Source: Triangularia verruculosa
Lineage: Eukaryota; Ascomycota; Sordariomycetes; Sordariales; Podosporaceae
Reading direction: 5' to 3'
Assembly: GCA_033296885.1 (NCBI GenBank)
Contig: MU863878.1
Coordinates: 62,001 to 126,000 of the forward strand
Length of the DNA stretch: 64,000 nt
A model generated the notes under the pieces. That model worked only from the letters and a program-made list of their open reading frames with translations, had not been told where the DNA came from and did not search any database. The translations under genes were made by a program, and so were the position numbers. Below are positions 46,434 to 57,730 of this stretch, in pieces (positions within the stretch are counted from its first letter, which is position 1; every line of letters begins with the position of its first letter).

Positions 46434-48455
46434 TTGTCGCCGTTAGGCCTTGTTTCGACCCGAGGTGTTACTCTTTGCGTAGGTAGCTGCAGACCACCCT
46501 TCAGACGCTCCTACGCGCAACGCTTCTCGCCTACAATGTCGCGTTTTCTTGTGCAGTCGGCTAGTTGGCTCTCACACGCGCCGAGCCTGACGACGGTCGT
46601 AGGAGGCAGAAGAAGCCTCAACAACGTGTCTCCCGCCGCTAGCTTCCGGTGGAAGCACACCGGGAAGAAAAAGAACAACAAGAAGAATAAAGGGGGAGAG
46701 GACCGTCAACAACAGCCTCCAGATCTTTTAAGCACGAGATCCAGCTCTGGTCACCTAGTCTTGTCACAGCATCGACACCTCGGCGAGCACGCAATAAGAC
46801 CATTAGTCGGTCAATTGCCACTAACTTCGGAACAGCAGGCACTGATCGACCTCATTTTGACCGGGCGCAACGTGTTTTATACAGGTGCAGCTGGAACGGG
46901 AAAATCAACCGTCCTTCGCGCCGCAGTCGAGCGTCTCAGGCACCTCGGACGCCGGGTCCAGGTCGTGGCACCGACGGGGAGGGCGGCACTCGCCGTCAAT
47001 GGCATAACTACGTGGTCCTACGCCGGCTGGACCCCTTCGGCCCACGCTCGCCCGCTTAACCTTCTCCGAAATTGGTCAATCAGCGAGAGGAATGTCTGCC
47101 GCCTTGCAGAAACCGACGTTCTCATCATCGACGAGATCAGCATGGTTGAAAATCACCATTTGGAACGGCTGAGCGAGATCATGAAGGAGGCCAGGGGCCA
47201 CGCAAGCTGGCACCTGGGATGGGGTCACGTCCAGAACATCCGGGAGTCTGCTTTCGGAGGCTGCCAGATCATCGCTACCGGGGACTTTTTCCAACTGCCG
47301 CCCGTATGTCCCTTCCAATACTGCATCGAGTGCGGCTCGCTGCTTCTCAAGGAGCTCCGGCCGGGCGACACGAGATATCGCTGCCCATCTGGCCACGGAA
47401 ACTGGCCTGATTCCTACAAATGGGCCTTCCAATCCGAGTCCTGGGACAACGCTGGCTTTGCCCACGTCGAGTTGAGGCAGGTCCACCGCCAGGCAGGAGA
47501 CCCGCTCTTCATCGAAATCCTCAACAGGGTTCGTTCTGGCACGCTCACTTACGACGACGTTATGGTGCTCATGGACCCCAGCCGGAAAACAAAAGACCTG
47601 ACGAACGCGGTCAGGTTGTATCCCACCCGCTCAGAGGTGGCCCGGTACAACCACGACAAGCTGCGGGAGTTAAAAACTCCACCCCATGACTTTGTCGCTC
47701 GAGACTCCTTCCATTGGAATGAGGGAGCTCATCCACATTTTCGAAGCCATGGCGAGAGACGGGCTGACGGTACGCTGGCCGCTCTGAGAGAGCACAGATA
47801 TGAGCCATTTTTGCGCCTCAAGGTTGGCATGTTGGTGATATTGCTCTCAAATCTCAACATCAGCAGAGGCCTAGTCAATGGAAGCCAAGGCGTCGTCGTC
47901 GATTTCGCTCCCGTGGACCACGGCGACCTGCTCCTTCGCAGGAAAAAGTCCATGGCCGGCCCGAAGAGGGATTATATATCCAATATTGTCCATGACGAGC
48001 TTTTCCATTACGCCACATCGTCAACACATCCCGTCAAGGCCCTTCCCGTCGTCCGGTTCGACAACGGTGTTACTGAGGTCATTTATCCCGAGTGCTCGGA
48101 CCATGAAATGGGCAGCGAGACCCTGTCCGACGAAACTGACCTAGATACTTACAGCCGGGACGCGAACGATTTCTTGAGACGATCCGAACCTTCGGTGCTC
48201 TGCAGGACTCAGATCCCCCTTATAGCCGGCTGGGCGATGAGCATACACAAGGCACAGGGCATGACCCTCGGCAAGGTCATTGTCGATCTCACACGGGCGT
48301 TCGAAGAGGGCCAGGTGTACGTCGCCCTGTCGAGAGCGAGGAGTCTCGATGGACTTCAGATAGAGGGTGACCCCCGGGGCTTGTTGGTGCGGAGGGAGGG
48401 CAACCAGGAAGTAAGGGAGTTTTATCGGGAAAACTTTGGCAATAATGTTGTTTAG
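46434..48455 (+). CDS. PIF1-like SF1B DNA helicase with zinc-knuckle-like insertion
   Basis: Single exon, 673 residues. Helicase motifs: Walker A GAAGTGKS at 151-158, motif Ia APTGRAA, Walker B IIDEIS at 231-236, motif III GDFFQLPP at 283-290, motif V SIHKAQGMTL and motif VI YVALSRA. This order is that of PIF1/RRM3 helicases (5'-3', G-quadruplex and replication-fork roles). The N-terminus is Arg/Ser-rich and could target mitochondria; a second start (MSRFLV) lies at residue 35. Directly after motif III there is an insertion with C297-x2-C300-x16-C317-x3-H321, which looks like a zinc knuckle and is not part of canonical PIF1. The gene may be one of several paralogues rather than the housekeeping PIF1. 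Confidence 0.86.
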   Translation: MSPLGLVSTRGVTLCVGSCRPPFRRSYAQRFSPTMSRFLVQSASWLSHAPSLTTVVGGRRSLNNVSPAASFRWKHTGKKKNNKKNKGGEDRQQQPPDLLSTRSSSGHLVLSQHRHLGEHAIRPLVGQLPLTSEQQALIDLILTGRNVFYTGAAGTGKSTVLRAAVERLRHLGRRVQVVAPTGRAALAVNGITTWSYAGWTPSAHARPLNLLRNWSISERNVCRLAETDVLIIDEISMVENHHLERLSEIMKEARGHASWHLGWGHVQNIRESAFGGCQIIATGDFFQLPPVCPFQYCIECGSLLLKELRPGDTRYRCPSGHGNWPDSYKWAFQSESWDNAGFAHVELRQVHRQAGDPLFIEILNRVRSGTLTYDDVMVLMDPSRKTKDLTNAVRLYPTRSEVARYNHDKLRELKTPPHDFVARDSFHWNEGAHPHFRSHGERRADGTLAALREHRYEPFLRLKVGMLVILLSNLNISRGLVNGSQGVVVDFAPVDHGDLLLRRKKSMAGPKRDYISNIVHDELFHYATSSTHPVKALPVVRFDNGVTEVIYPECSDHEMGSETLSDETDLDTYSRDANDFLRRSEPSVLCRTQIPLIAGWAMSIHKAQGMTLGKVIVDLTRAFEEGQVYVALSRARSLDGLQIEGDPRGLLVRREGNQEVREFYRENFGNNVV

Positions 48456-49387
48456 ACGTCTGGCATGGGATGCTCCAGCGAATAAGGCACACGCAGGTTC
48501 AGCTTAATAGGTCGCCGGCCCCAGTCCACCGCCCCGCAGCCGCTCATACGGTGTCTGTTTCTGTCTCTTTCTTCATATTGCCTCACAGCACGCCGTGATG
48601 GAATGTGCGTGGCCGTGCGTCGGTGGGTCGGTCGCGCAAGCGCGGGGGGACGAAGAGATCCGAGCCACTGGGACTACCTACCCCTCTCCCCCGATTAAAT
48701 GAGGATGCTTCTCCCCCATTTTGGCCTGATCTAGGACGATGAACACTTGAAGAACCGACTTCAAGCCAGCTTACTAACAATCCTACTAACCTACGAGAAT
48801 CCGTAGAGAAATGGTAAAACAGAGTGCATAAGCTAGAATGGACTTTACATAGGCTTTAATGAGATCAAGGTATATGTTGGGGAATGTACCTAGGTAGGCA
48901 TGCTATTTACCACCGATGTTCAAGTAATCCTTCCTTGAATGTGTTCATCTCAGGCTGATGCGTTCACCACGTTTCCATGCCCACCGTAACCGAGTCATGT
49001 CATCTACCAAACCCCGCAAATCATCATGTGTCATATAGGTACAAATATGACTTTGTTAGGACATTTCAACGCTTCACTTTGGAGTCAGCCATCTTACTCA
49101 CACCCAATCGTCAACACTCATTCCTCGCCTGAATAGTCACAATGACTCCAACATCACGGAAAGCAACGCGGCCACGAATTAAACCCAGCAGGCATAAGCA
49201 TCGCCGTGCTAGTATAAAGAGGGAAGTGCCCCATCAAATCAACATTTCTTCTGTCCTTTTTCAACCTCTACTCCGCTTCACTCTTTCTCTTAGGCAACCC
49301 CTCTTCCCCGTCATCTACAGCTCCCGCTACCAAGTCCTCGAACCTAATCCCAAAGATCTGCCCCTTGCCGCATTGGAATTCAGACTC
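48456..49387. other. Intergenic spacer
   Basis: About 930 bases between the helicase and the 3' end of array gene B. AT-richer around 48,770-49,080. A plus-strand open frame begins at 49,142 but lies mostly antisense to gene B and is rejected. Confidence 0.4.
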
Positions 49388-51437
49388 TCAAGCGCCCCAG
49401 GCATTAGATGCAGTTCTCGCACGACCGTAGGAGGTCGACGGATGGAACTGAAACAACACATCCTCCTCCCCAGCCTTCAAACACGGGTTCGCAGCACCGC
49501 GACGAAGACCAGGGGCAAGACGGCCCTCATGCCGGTACTGATAGAATCCAGCATCGGGATTCTCAGCGGCGTTGTGTCCCCAGTTGGGCGGCGACATCTC
49601 ATACGGGCGCTTGCCAGGGCCCTGGACCATGGTATTGTCATTGCCCATGTCAATGTTGTTGGCCACCCAGTTATCTTGAACAGCGGCACCGTGGTTTGCC
49701 ATCAGATTGCCCTCATTAGCATCGCCGTGGTTGACCATCATATTGTCATTGTCGGCGTCAGCTTCCATGCCGCCGAGCAAGGCGAGAAGTTCGGCAGCGT
49801 CGATCATGTCATTGGCCATCGGATTGTAGTCGACATGGGCGCCGTTGTCGATGACATTGTTGGCCATCATGTTGCCGTCAGAAAGGCCGCTACCTACATC
49901 GTTGAGCATATGAGGATTGAGACGATCGGATTGGTTGACCGCCATACCGGCATAAGCAGCGCCAACTTCGTTGACCACGGGGCTGCCGTGAATAGGATGA
50001 GACTCATTGATCACGTCCTCGGCATTGACAGACTCAGCTCCATTGGCAATCCTGTGGTGGTTGCCGGGCTTGAAATTGGCGTGGACGACGTTGGGGTTGA
50101 TGGGGTTGATGGGGTTGACTCCATGTCCGTTGGTCATGGCATTGTCGTCATTGCCCTGGTTAGCATCATCGGCCACCACGTTGCAATCGGCGCCCTCGCC
50201 ATCATTCGCTTCATCATTACCACCATCATTGGCTTCAATATTGCCATCGTCGCTCGCTTCAGCATTGCCGGCGACGACGTTAGCCTTTCCCTTGACTTTC
50301 GCAAGGTCGTCACCTTTCTTCGAGTTGCCCTTATTATTTCTGTGACGTTGCTTCAGCACTGTTAGTACCGATGCTTCCAATATTAGCTCGTCAATTCCAT
50401 ACGTACTTTCAGTTCGACATCTGGCCCGGCCACAACTCTATCCACGCGATCCAAGGCGGTCAGGTTCTTAACCGCTGCCTTGCAATGCTGCTCAGAAGAT
50501 AGTGTTAGTAAGATGTCAATGGTGTTACTGTAGGGACTCCCGTCAAAATGGCAGGGGCTTGCCACATACCTTAAGGTAGTGGATGACGCGATCCCAGCGG
50601 GCTTCGAAGGATGGGTAGTGGACAATCTTCGGAGACTTGGAGTAATGGCTACGGGAGACCAGACACTCAGCCTGAGCATCTCTTGCCCGGAACTATGAAA
50701 GAAATTGAATGTTAACATGAACCTTTAGTCAAAGATTTCGGTATGGAGCGTACCAGTAATTCCCACGACATCAATTCTCTCTGCTTGGCAGTCATCTCCT
50801 CCGTTTTCTGCTTGCTGAGTCCGATTCGGGTCTGTCTCCGTCCCTCTTTCTTCTCATCGTTGTCGATAATATCGGTGCAATCCTTGATCGCATCTTGAAG
50901 GCGCTTGACGGCGCGGGCCATACCGTCAAAGCTGCGCGGAAACCCACATTCGCGCGCGGCCGGATTGAAAATCGTCTCAGCGGAGAAGTATGTTGATAGA
51001 TCGCTGAGAGACGTGATGACGGTGCTTTCGTCTGCAGCAACTGCGGGTGCGGAGGCTAAATTGGGCTGCGGATCTGGAGTTGAATAATGAAAGTTGAGTA
51101 GACGTTCGCGAATGGACTTTGCCTCAGCTTCCAGCTGGGCAAGTCTGGCCTCCAGCTGCTGCTGCTCGAGGTTTTGCGTGCCCACGAAATTGGCGCCGTG
51201 GTTAGCCTCGCCGGCTGGTGTGACAGCAGGGGTGGGATGGAATAGCAATGCTGGGTCGCCTTGCTGATGGTAGAGATTGTTGGCATGACCAAGAGCGGCA
51301 TCGGGCATGTGGGAAGGATGATCTTCTGGCTGGATATTACCGTTGATCGACTGGTCAGAAGCGCCCATGAAGTTTGGGTTGTTGGCGTTCCTTCTCGCGA
51401 TTGTTGCCCTCCAGAAGATGGAATTGTTGGCCGCCAT
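49388..51437 (-). CDS. Array-family protein B (intact, unknown function)
   Basis: Four exons, all phase-0 introns: 51437-50754, 50692-50570 (41 codons), 50487-50407 (27 codons) and 50350-49388, giving 616 residues. No recognised domain. The N-terminus is Asn/His/Pro-rich, followed by a predicted coiled coil (LEQQQLEARLAQLEAEAKSI). The family core follows: SDLSTYF, CGFPRSFDGMARAV, DIIDND, GLSKQKTEEM and RELMSWELL at the exon end. Exon 2 is FRARDAQAE.., YPSFEARWDRV. Exon 3 is HCKAAVKNL..PDVELK. Exon 4 opens QRHRNNKGNSKKG and is Asn/Ala/Asp-rich with repeated MMANN, PMAND, MVNH and LMANH units. A GGTTGCTCC element sits about 335 bases upstream. Confidence 0.8.
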
Positions 51438-52616
51438 TCTTGACCGAGCCTGTCGGAGAAGTATCCTGATAGTTGGTGTTGGGTACGTTAAGAAGGAAGG
51501 TAAATAGCGAGGCTGCCGTTGAGTCGGTTACAAGATCAAGACCGTGTTCTCGAAAGAAATCCAGTCGCAATGTGAAGGATTGCTGCGTGAACTCTTGGTG
51601 GATTGGGAAAAAGGAAGAGGGAAGCTTAGGGCAACTGGGCAGGTCGAAAGAAAGGAAAGCAGTCTCGTCAACTGGACTTATTTGTGGGGGCCCGGGGCAT
51701 TGTCACATTTTTAAGGGCAAGTAGCTAGGTGTTGAGGTTGTGGGAGAACAGCACCTGTTGTTTCATTGGCAGGAGCAACCAGTGTGTGGCCCAGTTTTGT
51801 TTTACTCTAGCACTTTCAGGCTCCTTCCGCCTTACCTAGGTACCTACTTGACTTTGATCGGTCCCGCCGTTCCACCTGAACCTCGACAATACAAGAAGAT
51901 GTGGAGACTTCAGTACAGGCGAGAGGCAACTGCCCTCTGGATTACCTTTTCAACAATCCTTCGATCCTACACCAACCACCCAAGTCTTGCCTTCAACTTA
52001 TGGTGGACCGACGCCTCATGATGGTCACTGACATACCACAGCGATCTATTTCTAGGATCACAATCTTCAGTTTTGTTCATTCCCTTCGATGCTTACTGCG
52101 CCTATTTAGGACCCAAAGCCCTCATCCTCTCACAGATCTCAAGTTTGTCAAATTTCATGCGAACATCATGTAAGAGTCGAACAAGGCTCTCGTGATGTGC
52201 TCCATGACAACGATGGTGCTCCAAGTCCACTTACTCACAATATTTCTCAAAGCGAGACCTATCCCAAACTCAGCTGATCCTGGTGCAAGCTTCTGGCAAC
52301 TCTTCAAGCTTCTCCTTGGCATCTACCAAGTGAATTATCTCTCAAAATTCAGGGTCACACCCTAACCCTTCCGCAATCTCTGGATTAAAAGACCCTATTA
52401 CAAGACCAGTTGCACGCAGCGTGCTATCTCAGGACGAGAAGACAAAAGTGTAAAACCAATGACGGATCAATATGCGCGCTACGGAAAAGGGCATTATCAA
52501 AGATCCTAAGGAAATATACTACTGGGTACATAGGTACCTTTGTAGGTAAGCAGTATACGAGAACGGCAACCATAGCTGCATCCTTCCCCCCACGCCGTGA
52601 TCGTGGCTCTGTTAAT
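51438..52616. other. Upstream region of gene B and spacer
   Basis: Contains the GGTTGCTCC element (51772-51780, minus) and presumably gene B's promoter. The rest has only short frames with no similarity noticed. Confidence 0.4.
51772..51780 (-). promoter_or_regulatory. GGTTGCTCC element upstream of array gene B
   Basis: The minus strand reads GGTTGCTCC, 335 bases upstream of gene B's ATG. The same core (GGTTGCTC or AGTTGCTC) lies at similar places upstream of copies A, C, D, E and I. It may be a transcription-factor site or part of a conserved duplicated promoter. Confidence 0.4.
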
Positions 52617-53449
52617 CTACTCAGAAGGTGCGCCCTCATCTTCTCGACCCTCTTCTTCCACCCTAGCTCTTTTGCGCGAATCTTTTACGCGCTGGAGCAG
52701 GGCTTCAACCTGCGGACTACTGGTAGCCTCGGGCCTTGCGATCTGGCCGTTGCCAATGGCCTGAATTGCGGCAGTTTGCAAAGTGGCCTTGCCACTGTTT
52801 AGTTTGAAGTTGGAAATCTTTCCCTGTTTGAAGCGTGGAGTGTCAGCATGTCGCGACAAGCCCTGGCGTTGAAGTATCATCGGACTTACCACCAGCTCTT
52901 TTTGGGGGGCAGCTGCAATTCTGCGGGCAAAATCGTGCTCCTGTAGCATGTTTATGGAGGACTTGGTGGTCTGTTGGAGACAGATACAAAATTAGTGGTT
53001 GGTTTCATTGAGGTGCGGCAGTCATCTGCTTTCCCCCCTGGCTTCACTCACCTCGAGAACCTCGATGACCGCGTTCAAACGGTCATCCAGGCTCGGAAAC
53101 TCCTCGTACCACCAATCCTGGTGGTTCGGGGAGAAGCCAACGTCCCCATGGTGGGCTTCAGCGATTTTCCCCTATCTTGAGTCAGCAAGCGGTAAAGATT
53201 GGCGCGAGCGAGTTTACTTACGGCCAAGTCCCACGCCATGATACCGATTTGAACATCGGAAAGTCCCCTCAATCTCTCCACAGCTACGCTGAGCTTGGTG
53301 CCTTTCTTCGTGCGGCGGGTACCATTAATCACCCTCCGCTCATCCACAATGGCGTCGAACAACTTCTCAGCCAAAGGAGTCAGGTCTTGAGGCACAGGAC
53401 CACGGTCACTAGGTGGCTGGGCTTTCCCCTGTCGGTTGTTAAGATTCAA
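52617..53449 (-). CDS. Array-family protein D (5' end unresolved)
   Basis: The 3' part has the full family plan. Exon 1 ends at 53222 (VQIGIMAWDLA), exon 2 is 53171-53052 (40 codons, ending EEFPSLDDRLNAVIEVLE, with Leu-Asp-Asp-Arg in place of the usual ARW), exon 3 is 52970-52890 (27 codons, TTKSSINML..KELV) and exon 4 is 52823-52617 (69 codons, basic then acidic end). All introns are phase 0 with GTAAGT or GTGAGT donors and CAG/TAG acceptors. The frame of exon 1 opens after a TGA near 53,520 with no ATG before the core. It is therefore probably spliced from an upstream exon, perhaps the open frame at 53,439-54,071, but I could not find a convincing junction. 53449 marks a TTG, not a proven start. 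Confidence 0.6.
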
Positions 53450-54071
53450 AATCTGAGCTTCGAGGTTCTTGGCATGCTCTGTGTCGTGAATGAATATAGC
53501 GAGGGAAAACGCGAGTCTTGATCGTCATTAGATGGTGGACTGTTCCGTCGTGAATTGGGCTGAGCAAGGTGGGAATGTCGATGAGCACCTGACCAGTGAG
53601 GACAAGCAAAAGCTCGCCAGGAAGCGGGTTGTTGGCTCTGTTAATACAGGGAATTTCGTTTACAGTCGGTAAAGTCGAGGTGTGTAGCAACAGTGGGTTG
53701 CAGTTGCGGTAGTCAGTCACCATGTCTCTGATCGCCTTGAGATCTGCCATGAGAGTTTCTTTGGGTTCGTGCTGCAGCCAAAGCAAAACGGCAATAGCCC
53801 AGGGATAGACGGCGGTGATGGCGGCGATTTCCGCATGGTTGGTAAACGAGATAACGCCTTGCCTCTCCTCTCTGTAGCGGTAGAAAATCTCTGTCGACAA
53901 GAACACTGCAGTCAGCTTTCTGTATTCCATCTTTGGGTTAGGGCGATATAGTGCGAGGAATTCCTTACCAATTACATTAGAGACGCCGACTTGACTGGTA
54001 ATCGAGAGACAAGTGAACCAAGGACAGATGGAGGGCACTTTACCACCCAGGCGGTCGAAAAGGCTGGCCAT
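53439..54071 (-). CDS. Hypothetical ORF, possible 5' exon of array gene D
   Basis: A 210-codon frame with a good start context (TCAAAATGGCC) and a GGTTGCTCT element 124 bases upstream. The translation (MASLFDRLGGKVPSIC..) has moderately hydrophobic helices (FTNHAEIAAITAVYPWAIAV, ELLLVLTGQVLIDIPTLL) and no recognised domain. It overlaps the first bases of gene D's core frame in another phase. It could be D's first exon, a separate gene, or a non-coding frame. Confidence 0.35.
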   Translation of the reverse strand: MASLFDRLGGKVPSICPWFTCLSITSQVGVSNVIGKEFLALYRPNPKMEYRKLTAVFLSTEIFYRYREERQGVISFTNHAEIAAITAVYPWAIAVLLWLQHEPKETLMADLKAIRDMVTDYRNCNPLLLHTSTLPTVNEIPCINRANNPLPGELLLVLTGQVLIDIPTLLSPIHDGTVHHLMTIKTRVFPRYIHSRHRACQEPRSSDFES

Positions 54072-54843
54072 TTTGAGGTCGCGATCACAGGATACTCTAC
54101 TGTGCCGTTGATAAGAGGAAGGTGGTGAAATTCAGAGAATTGTTTGTCTCTATATATTAGAAAGCAACGATGCCAAAATCGATGGAAGCCGGCCAGAGCA
54201 ACCTCTATCGTCCCTAAACCCCACTTACCTCAACAGAGCAACAACAGAAGGGGGATCACATGATAATATCCGAAGTTGACTGCTGGCTTTCTATGCAATT
54301 ACAGAGGTCTTCCTGGTAGGATGACTCAGGGAACTGCTCTAGGCGTTCAGGAGCAACTATCCCAGCCTCCCATAAGGATATGGAGCAACGATATTGCTGA
54401 TTGGGGGTTGTTATGGAGCAAGTGTTGCAAGCTTTGGCGTCAGGCTGCCGGCAGCTAACATCAGACGAAGTCAGAAACGGGTGTATAACCTCAGAGGACG
54501 GCAATAGGAAGCACCTGCTCTGAGAATGGGCCCCAGCCACAGAATTGTGGTTGCTCTCCAGTGCCATTGGCGGGAATGAGCCACCTTCTTTCCACCCACA
54601 AATACTCGTCCACTGAGAACATAACCTTTCCCTCTTCCCTTTCTCTCACCACCAACAGCGTCTTTCGCCTTGCATCACCGAACCTTGCTGAAGACAGCTA
54701 CCACTCCTCCTATCAGGCAGTTCCCAACTTCTTCACCGTAAATTTCTTCTCCCCTCACACTTCTACACCTGTACCCTTGTCCTCCACCCTATCACCACAT
54801 TCTTTCTATCTCCTCAGTCCCGTCCGCTGCACAGAATCTCGCG
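54072..54843. promoter_or_regulatory. Divergent upstream region of copies D and A with shared motifs
   Basis: Holds GGTTGCTCT on the minus strand at 54195-54203 (facing D) and on the plus strand at 54549-54557 (facing A). The latter is preceded by the near-palindrome CCACAGAATTGTGG. A closely similar block lies upstream of pseudogene I at 60,283-60,420. The stretch before copy A's ATG is rich in pyrimidines (CTTCTCCCC, TCACC), typical of a fungal 5' leader. Confidence 0.5.
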
Positions 54844-56156
54844 ATGTCACAAGGTAGTCAACCTGACCCGCTCCCCGGCGCGCAGTCCGAGCCGCCCTTT
54901 ATCCCGCCCCCCTTCGTTCCCATCGCAACCAGCACTAACGACCTCATTCAACTCTTTGGGCCGTTTTCTGTCAACAACCCCGTAGCTGAGCAGCTCCTCA
55001 ACGAATCAGCCGAGGAGGGATCTCAGGACTTTCCAACCGATTTCGAAGGTCAAAGCGCACTGGTCCAACAGATGTACTACCATATTTTCGAGGTCGACGA
55101 CATTGTCGACAACAAAGAAGTACAGCAGGGTTTGAGAGGTGGCCGCATCGGCGGAGCAAGGAATCGGGTGAAGACGATGAGCCCCCGATATGTCCAGCTG
55201 ATCTGCTGGGAGCTACTGGTATGTACAGTGTCTATTTGGTCCAGAGGAAAGTCCTAATTTATTTTTGCGTCCGTAGTTCGAAGCGAGAAATGCGCAGGCC
55301 GGCAATTTCCTTTTGCCAGTGCGCGAGTACCAGGACCCGGTGAACGTGGTCCAGTATCCGTCGTTTCAGGCACGATGAGCACATGTTGGACAGCTTCTGC
55401 GCGTAAGATGAACCTCGCGGTGTCCGCCTTCTTTGAACAGATATGCTGATGAATGATATAGAAGTCAAAGGCGATGGTCGTTCAACTCATGACGCCCTCC
55501 CCAATCCAGAGAGCCGTTGCTGCGCCTGAGGCTGAACTTAAGGTACGGAGCCCTGAGCAAGTGCTAACAGCAATTGTAATTTCTAACTCTTTGCGCAGCA
55601 AAAGCAGGCCAACAACAAGGGGAGCAAGGGGAAAGGTAGAGAGCGAGCGGAGCTCAAACGAGTCCGCCGTGCTCAGTCGGCTCCGGCCAATAGACCCAGA
55701 GGCAATCTTGCCGTTCCCCAGAACCAAATGGCCGTAGCCCAGAACCCGGTGTCTCAGAACCCGGTGGCTGAGAGCCTGGTGGCCGTGCCAACCCTCGACT
55801 CTCATGAAGCCAACGATGTCGATTGCTTGCACCCACGAACTGCCTTAGCTCAGGCTTCGCAAGTCAACAACCTTCAGGCTTCGCAAGTCAACAACCTTCA
55901 GGCTTCGTAAGTCAACAACCTCCGGCCCGCCATTAACCTCGCACCCCAGAACCCAATGGTTGCGTCCGCCCAGGGTTATGAAGCCGGTTATTTGGGTACA
56001 CCCTCACCCGTTGACCCGGTGGCGCCGGCTAACGGGCATCGTCTCAATAACATTCATCATCCCAACCTGCTGGCTGTACCCGATCAAAGCTATCAAGCCC
56101 CGGGAGTACCCTCTGGGTTCGTCAACGCGCCCCCATTTAACTGGCTTACGCAGTAA
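54844..56156 (+). pseudogene. Array-family copy A with two nonsense codons
   Basis: Splice structure is perfect: exons 54844-55218 (125 codons), 55277-55402 (42), 55462-55542 (27) and 55599-56156 (186), all phase 0. Exon 1 has PPFVPIATSTNDLIQLF and ends VQLICWELL. Exon 2 opens FEARNAQAG, but TGA (55376-55378) stands where the invariant Trp codon TGG is expected. Exon 3 is KSKAMVVQL..EAELK. Exon 4 opens QKQANNKGSKGKGRE and has a TAA (55908-55910) in the third unit of a 24-base repeat whose first two units have CAA. The frame then stays open to 56156. The two stops with otherwise conserved structure suggest recent inactivation; a truncated product of about 158 residues is possible. Confidence 0.75.
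55851..55922 (+). repeat. Three 24-base tandem repeats in exon 4 of copy A
   Basis: Units at 55851-55874, 55875-55898 and 55899-55922, each encoding QAS-x-VNNL. Unit 3 differs by C to T in TCGCAA, giving a TAA stop, and by one base at its last position. Confidence 0.9.
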
Positions 56157-57730
56157 TAACCGGGCTGACATGATGTCGAAGATGAGATTCCGCTTTGAAG
56201 CCGCGAGCATATCTTGAATCCTTACATCTCAACCGGATGGTTCCACCATACAGGTATACTTCGTCATTACGGCTTTTCTTTTCTTTTCTTTTCTTTTTGG
56301 AAACACTTATTAGCATGGACGTTGCTCCATCGCCACAATCCGGACTTTGGGATTGAACAGCACCTGTCCTACTCTCATGAGTCAACTATTGAGGTTACAG
56401 GGGTAGCATTCGCCGTGTCATCACGGTATCTTGTTTCTGGTCCTGGCAGGCATTTAGCGCGGTTAGTCTATGTTCTGTAATATTATAGTTACCCCTTTGT
56501 TACTTTTTTTATCGCGTTTTCTTCGTCTGCTCCGTTACTTCATGTTCCTGGCTTGGAGTGTGTCTTCGCACTGTCGACCTTCAGAGTTGAAGGGCTAAAT
56601 ATTCCCTTATGGCTCTTCATATGTGGTGCTTAATGCTCTGGTGGCATGCTCTCCCCTTATTCCCGCGTCTTGGCACCACGTACCTCTGTCGGTCCTCTTC
56701 TCTTAACGTTTTTATAGCGCTGTGACAAAAGTTTTCTCTATTATGCTCACCTTGTCTTCCCACCATCGCCACATCCCAAGTGTCTCACTCAAGACGTACG
56801 GTTATTGCGGGTGTGGAATGGCGCGTTGATTGATTGTCAGAGGGTGACAGCGATCACGACTCTGGCGAAGTGTTCAGTCAGTTAACTTTGACGAGCATCT
56901 TTTGAAAGCACGTTGGAATAGCTCACTATTGTCGCTAGTAGTATAATGGTAAATAGCGTCGGTTGGACCAAGAGAAGAACATCCCGGTTTATCCGGAAAC
57001 AGTGTCTTCGGTTCGGGCCGGGGTCGGGGCCGTAGTGGGGCCGGAACCGGAACCCGGGCTTGGCAGGGGTGTAAGGGCAAGTAATACTCAGAGAAATCAG
57101 GCCCCATGTTGAAGCCACCACCGGGAAAATGAATAGAAATTGCGCGAGAACTTGGCGCCGTGTAGATAGTGGTATCCTTCTATATCGATTTCAATACCGG
57201 CACCAGCTGTCAGGCCTCGTGACAATCCTGTCGGCATCGGAGAAAAGAGTTCCGGTCACCAAGGTGTTTTCACCACTGACCTAGGAGCAACAAAACACCT
57301 TCGACTGCTGGTTCAGGCGGTGTCGAGGAGCATTTGACTTGCTGACAATGGTGAGTCTCTGGGGTGAATGGGGGCCATACGTCGGCAGAATGCAAGTTGC
57401 TCTTGTCGTTCGTCACGGCGAGCAGCGAGCAGTCGCGACGCGTCTTCTCACCCGCAACTTGAAATACACGTCCGCTGTTTTCTCTTCCGACAACTCTTCC
57501 ATTTTTCCTAATACCATCAAGCTTAAGTGGCCTCATATCGTCAGATACCCGTCGTTCCAGGCTACCATTCTCTCTCATGCAACCTTTTCTTGACCCGATA
57601 GCTTTGCACTCCTTCACCCTCTCCGAACACTCAAGTGGTTCATTTCAACCTCCTCAATCTCTTCTAGCCTTTCAATCGCGACTCCCTCAACCGTCCTCTC
57701 AGCCTACTGCTTTCGCACATCGCCAACGAG
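56157..57730. other. Spacer between copies A and C
   Basis: About 1.6 kb, T-rich, with a TTTTC repeat near 56,276-56,300. AGTTGCTCT at 57395-57403, 328 bases before copy C's ATG, resembles the family upstream element. No further gene was recognised. Confidence 0.4.

Noticed and set aside
49142..50365. 407-codon plus-strand frame
   Set aside because: It is antisense to exon 4 of array gene B, whose repeated Asn/Asp/Ala codons keep the opposite strand open. Gene B has matching splice sites and family similarity; this frame has neither.
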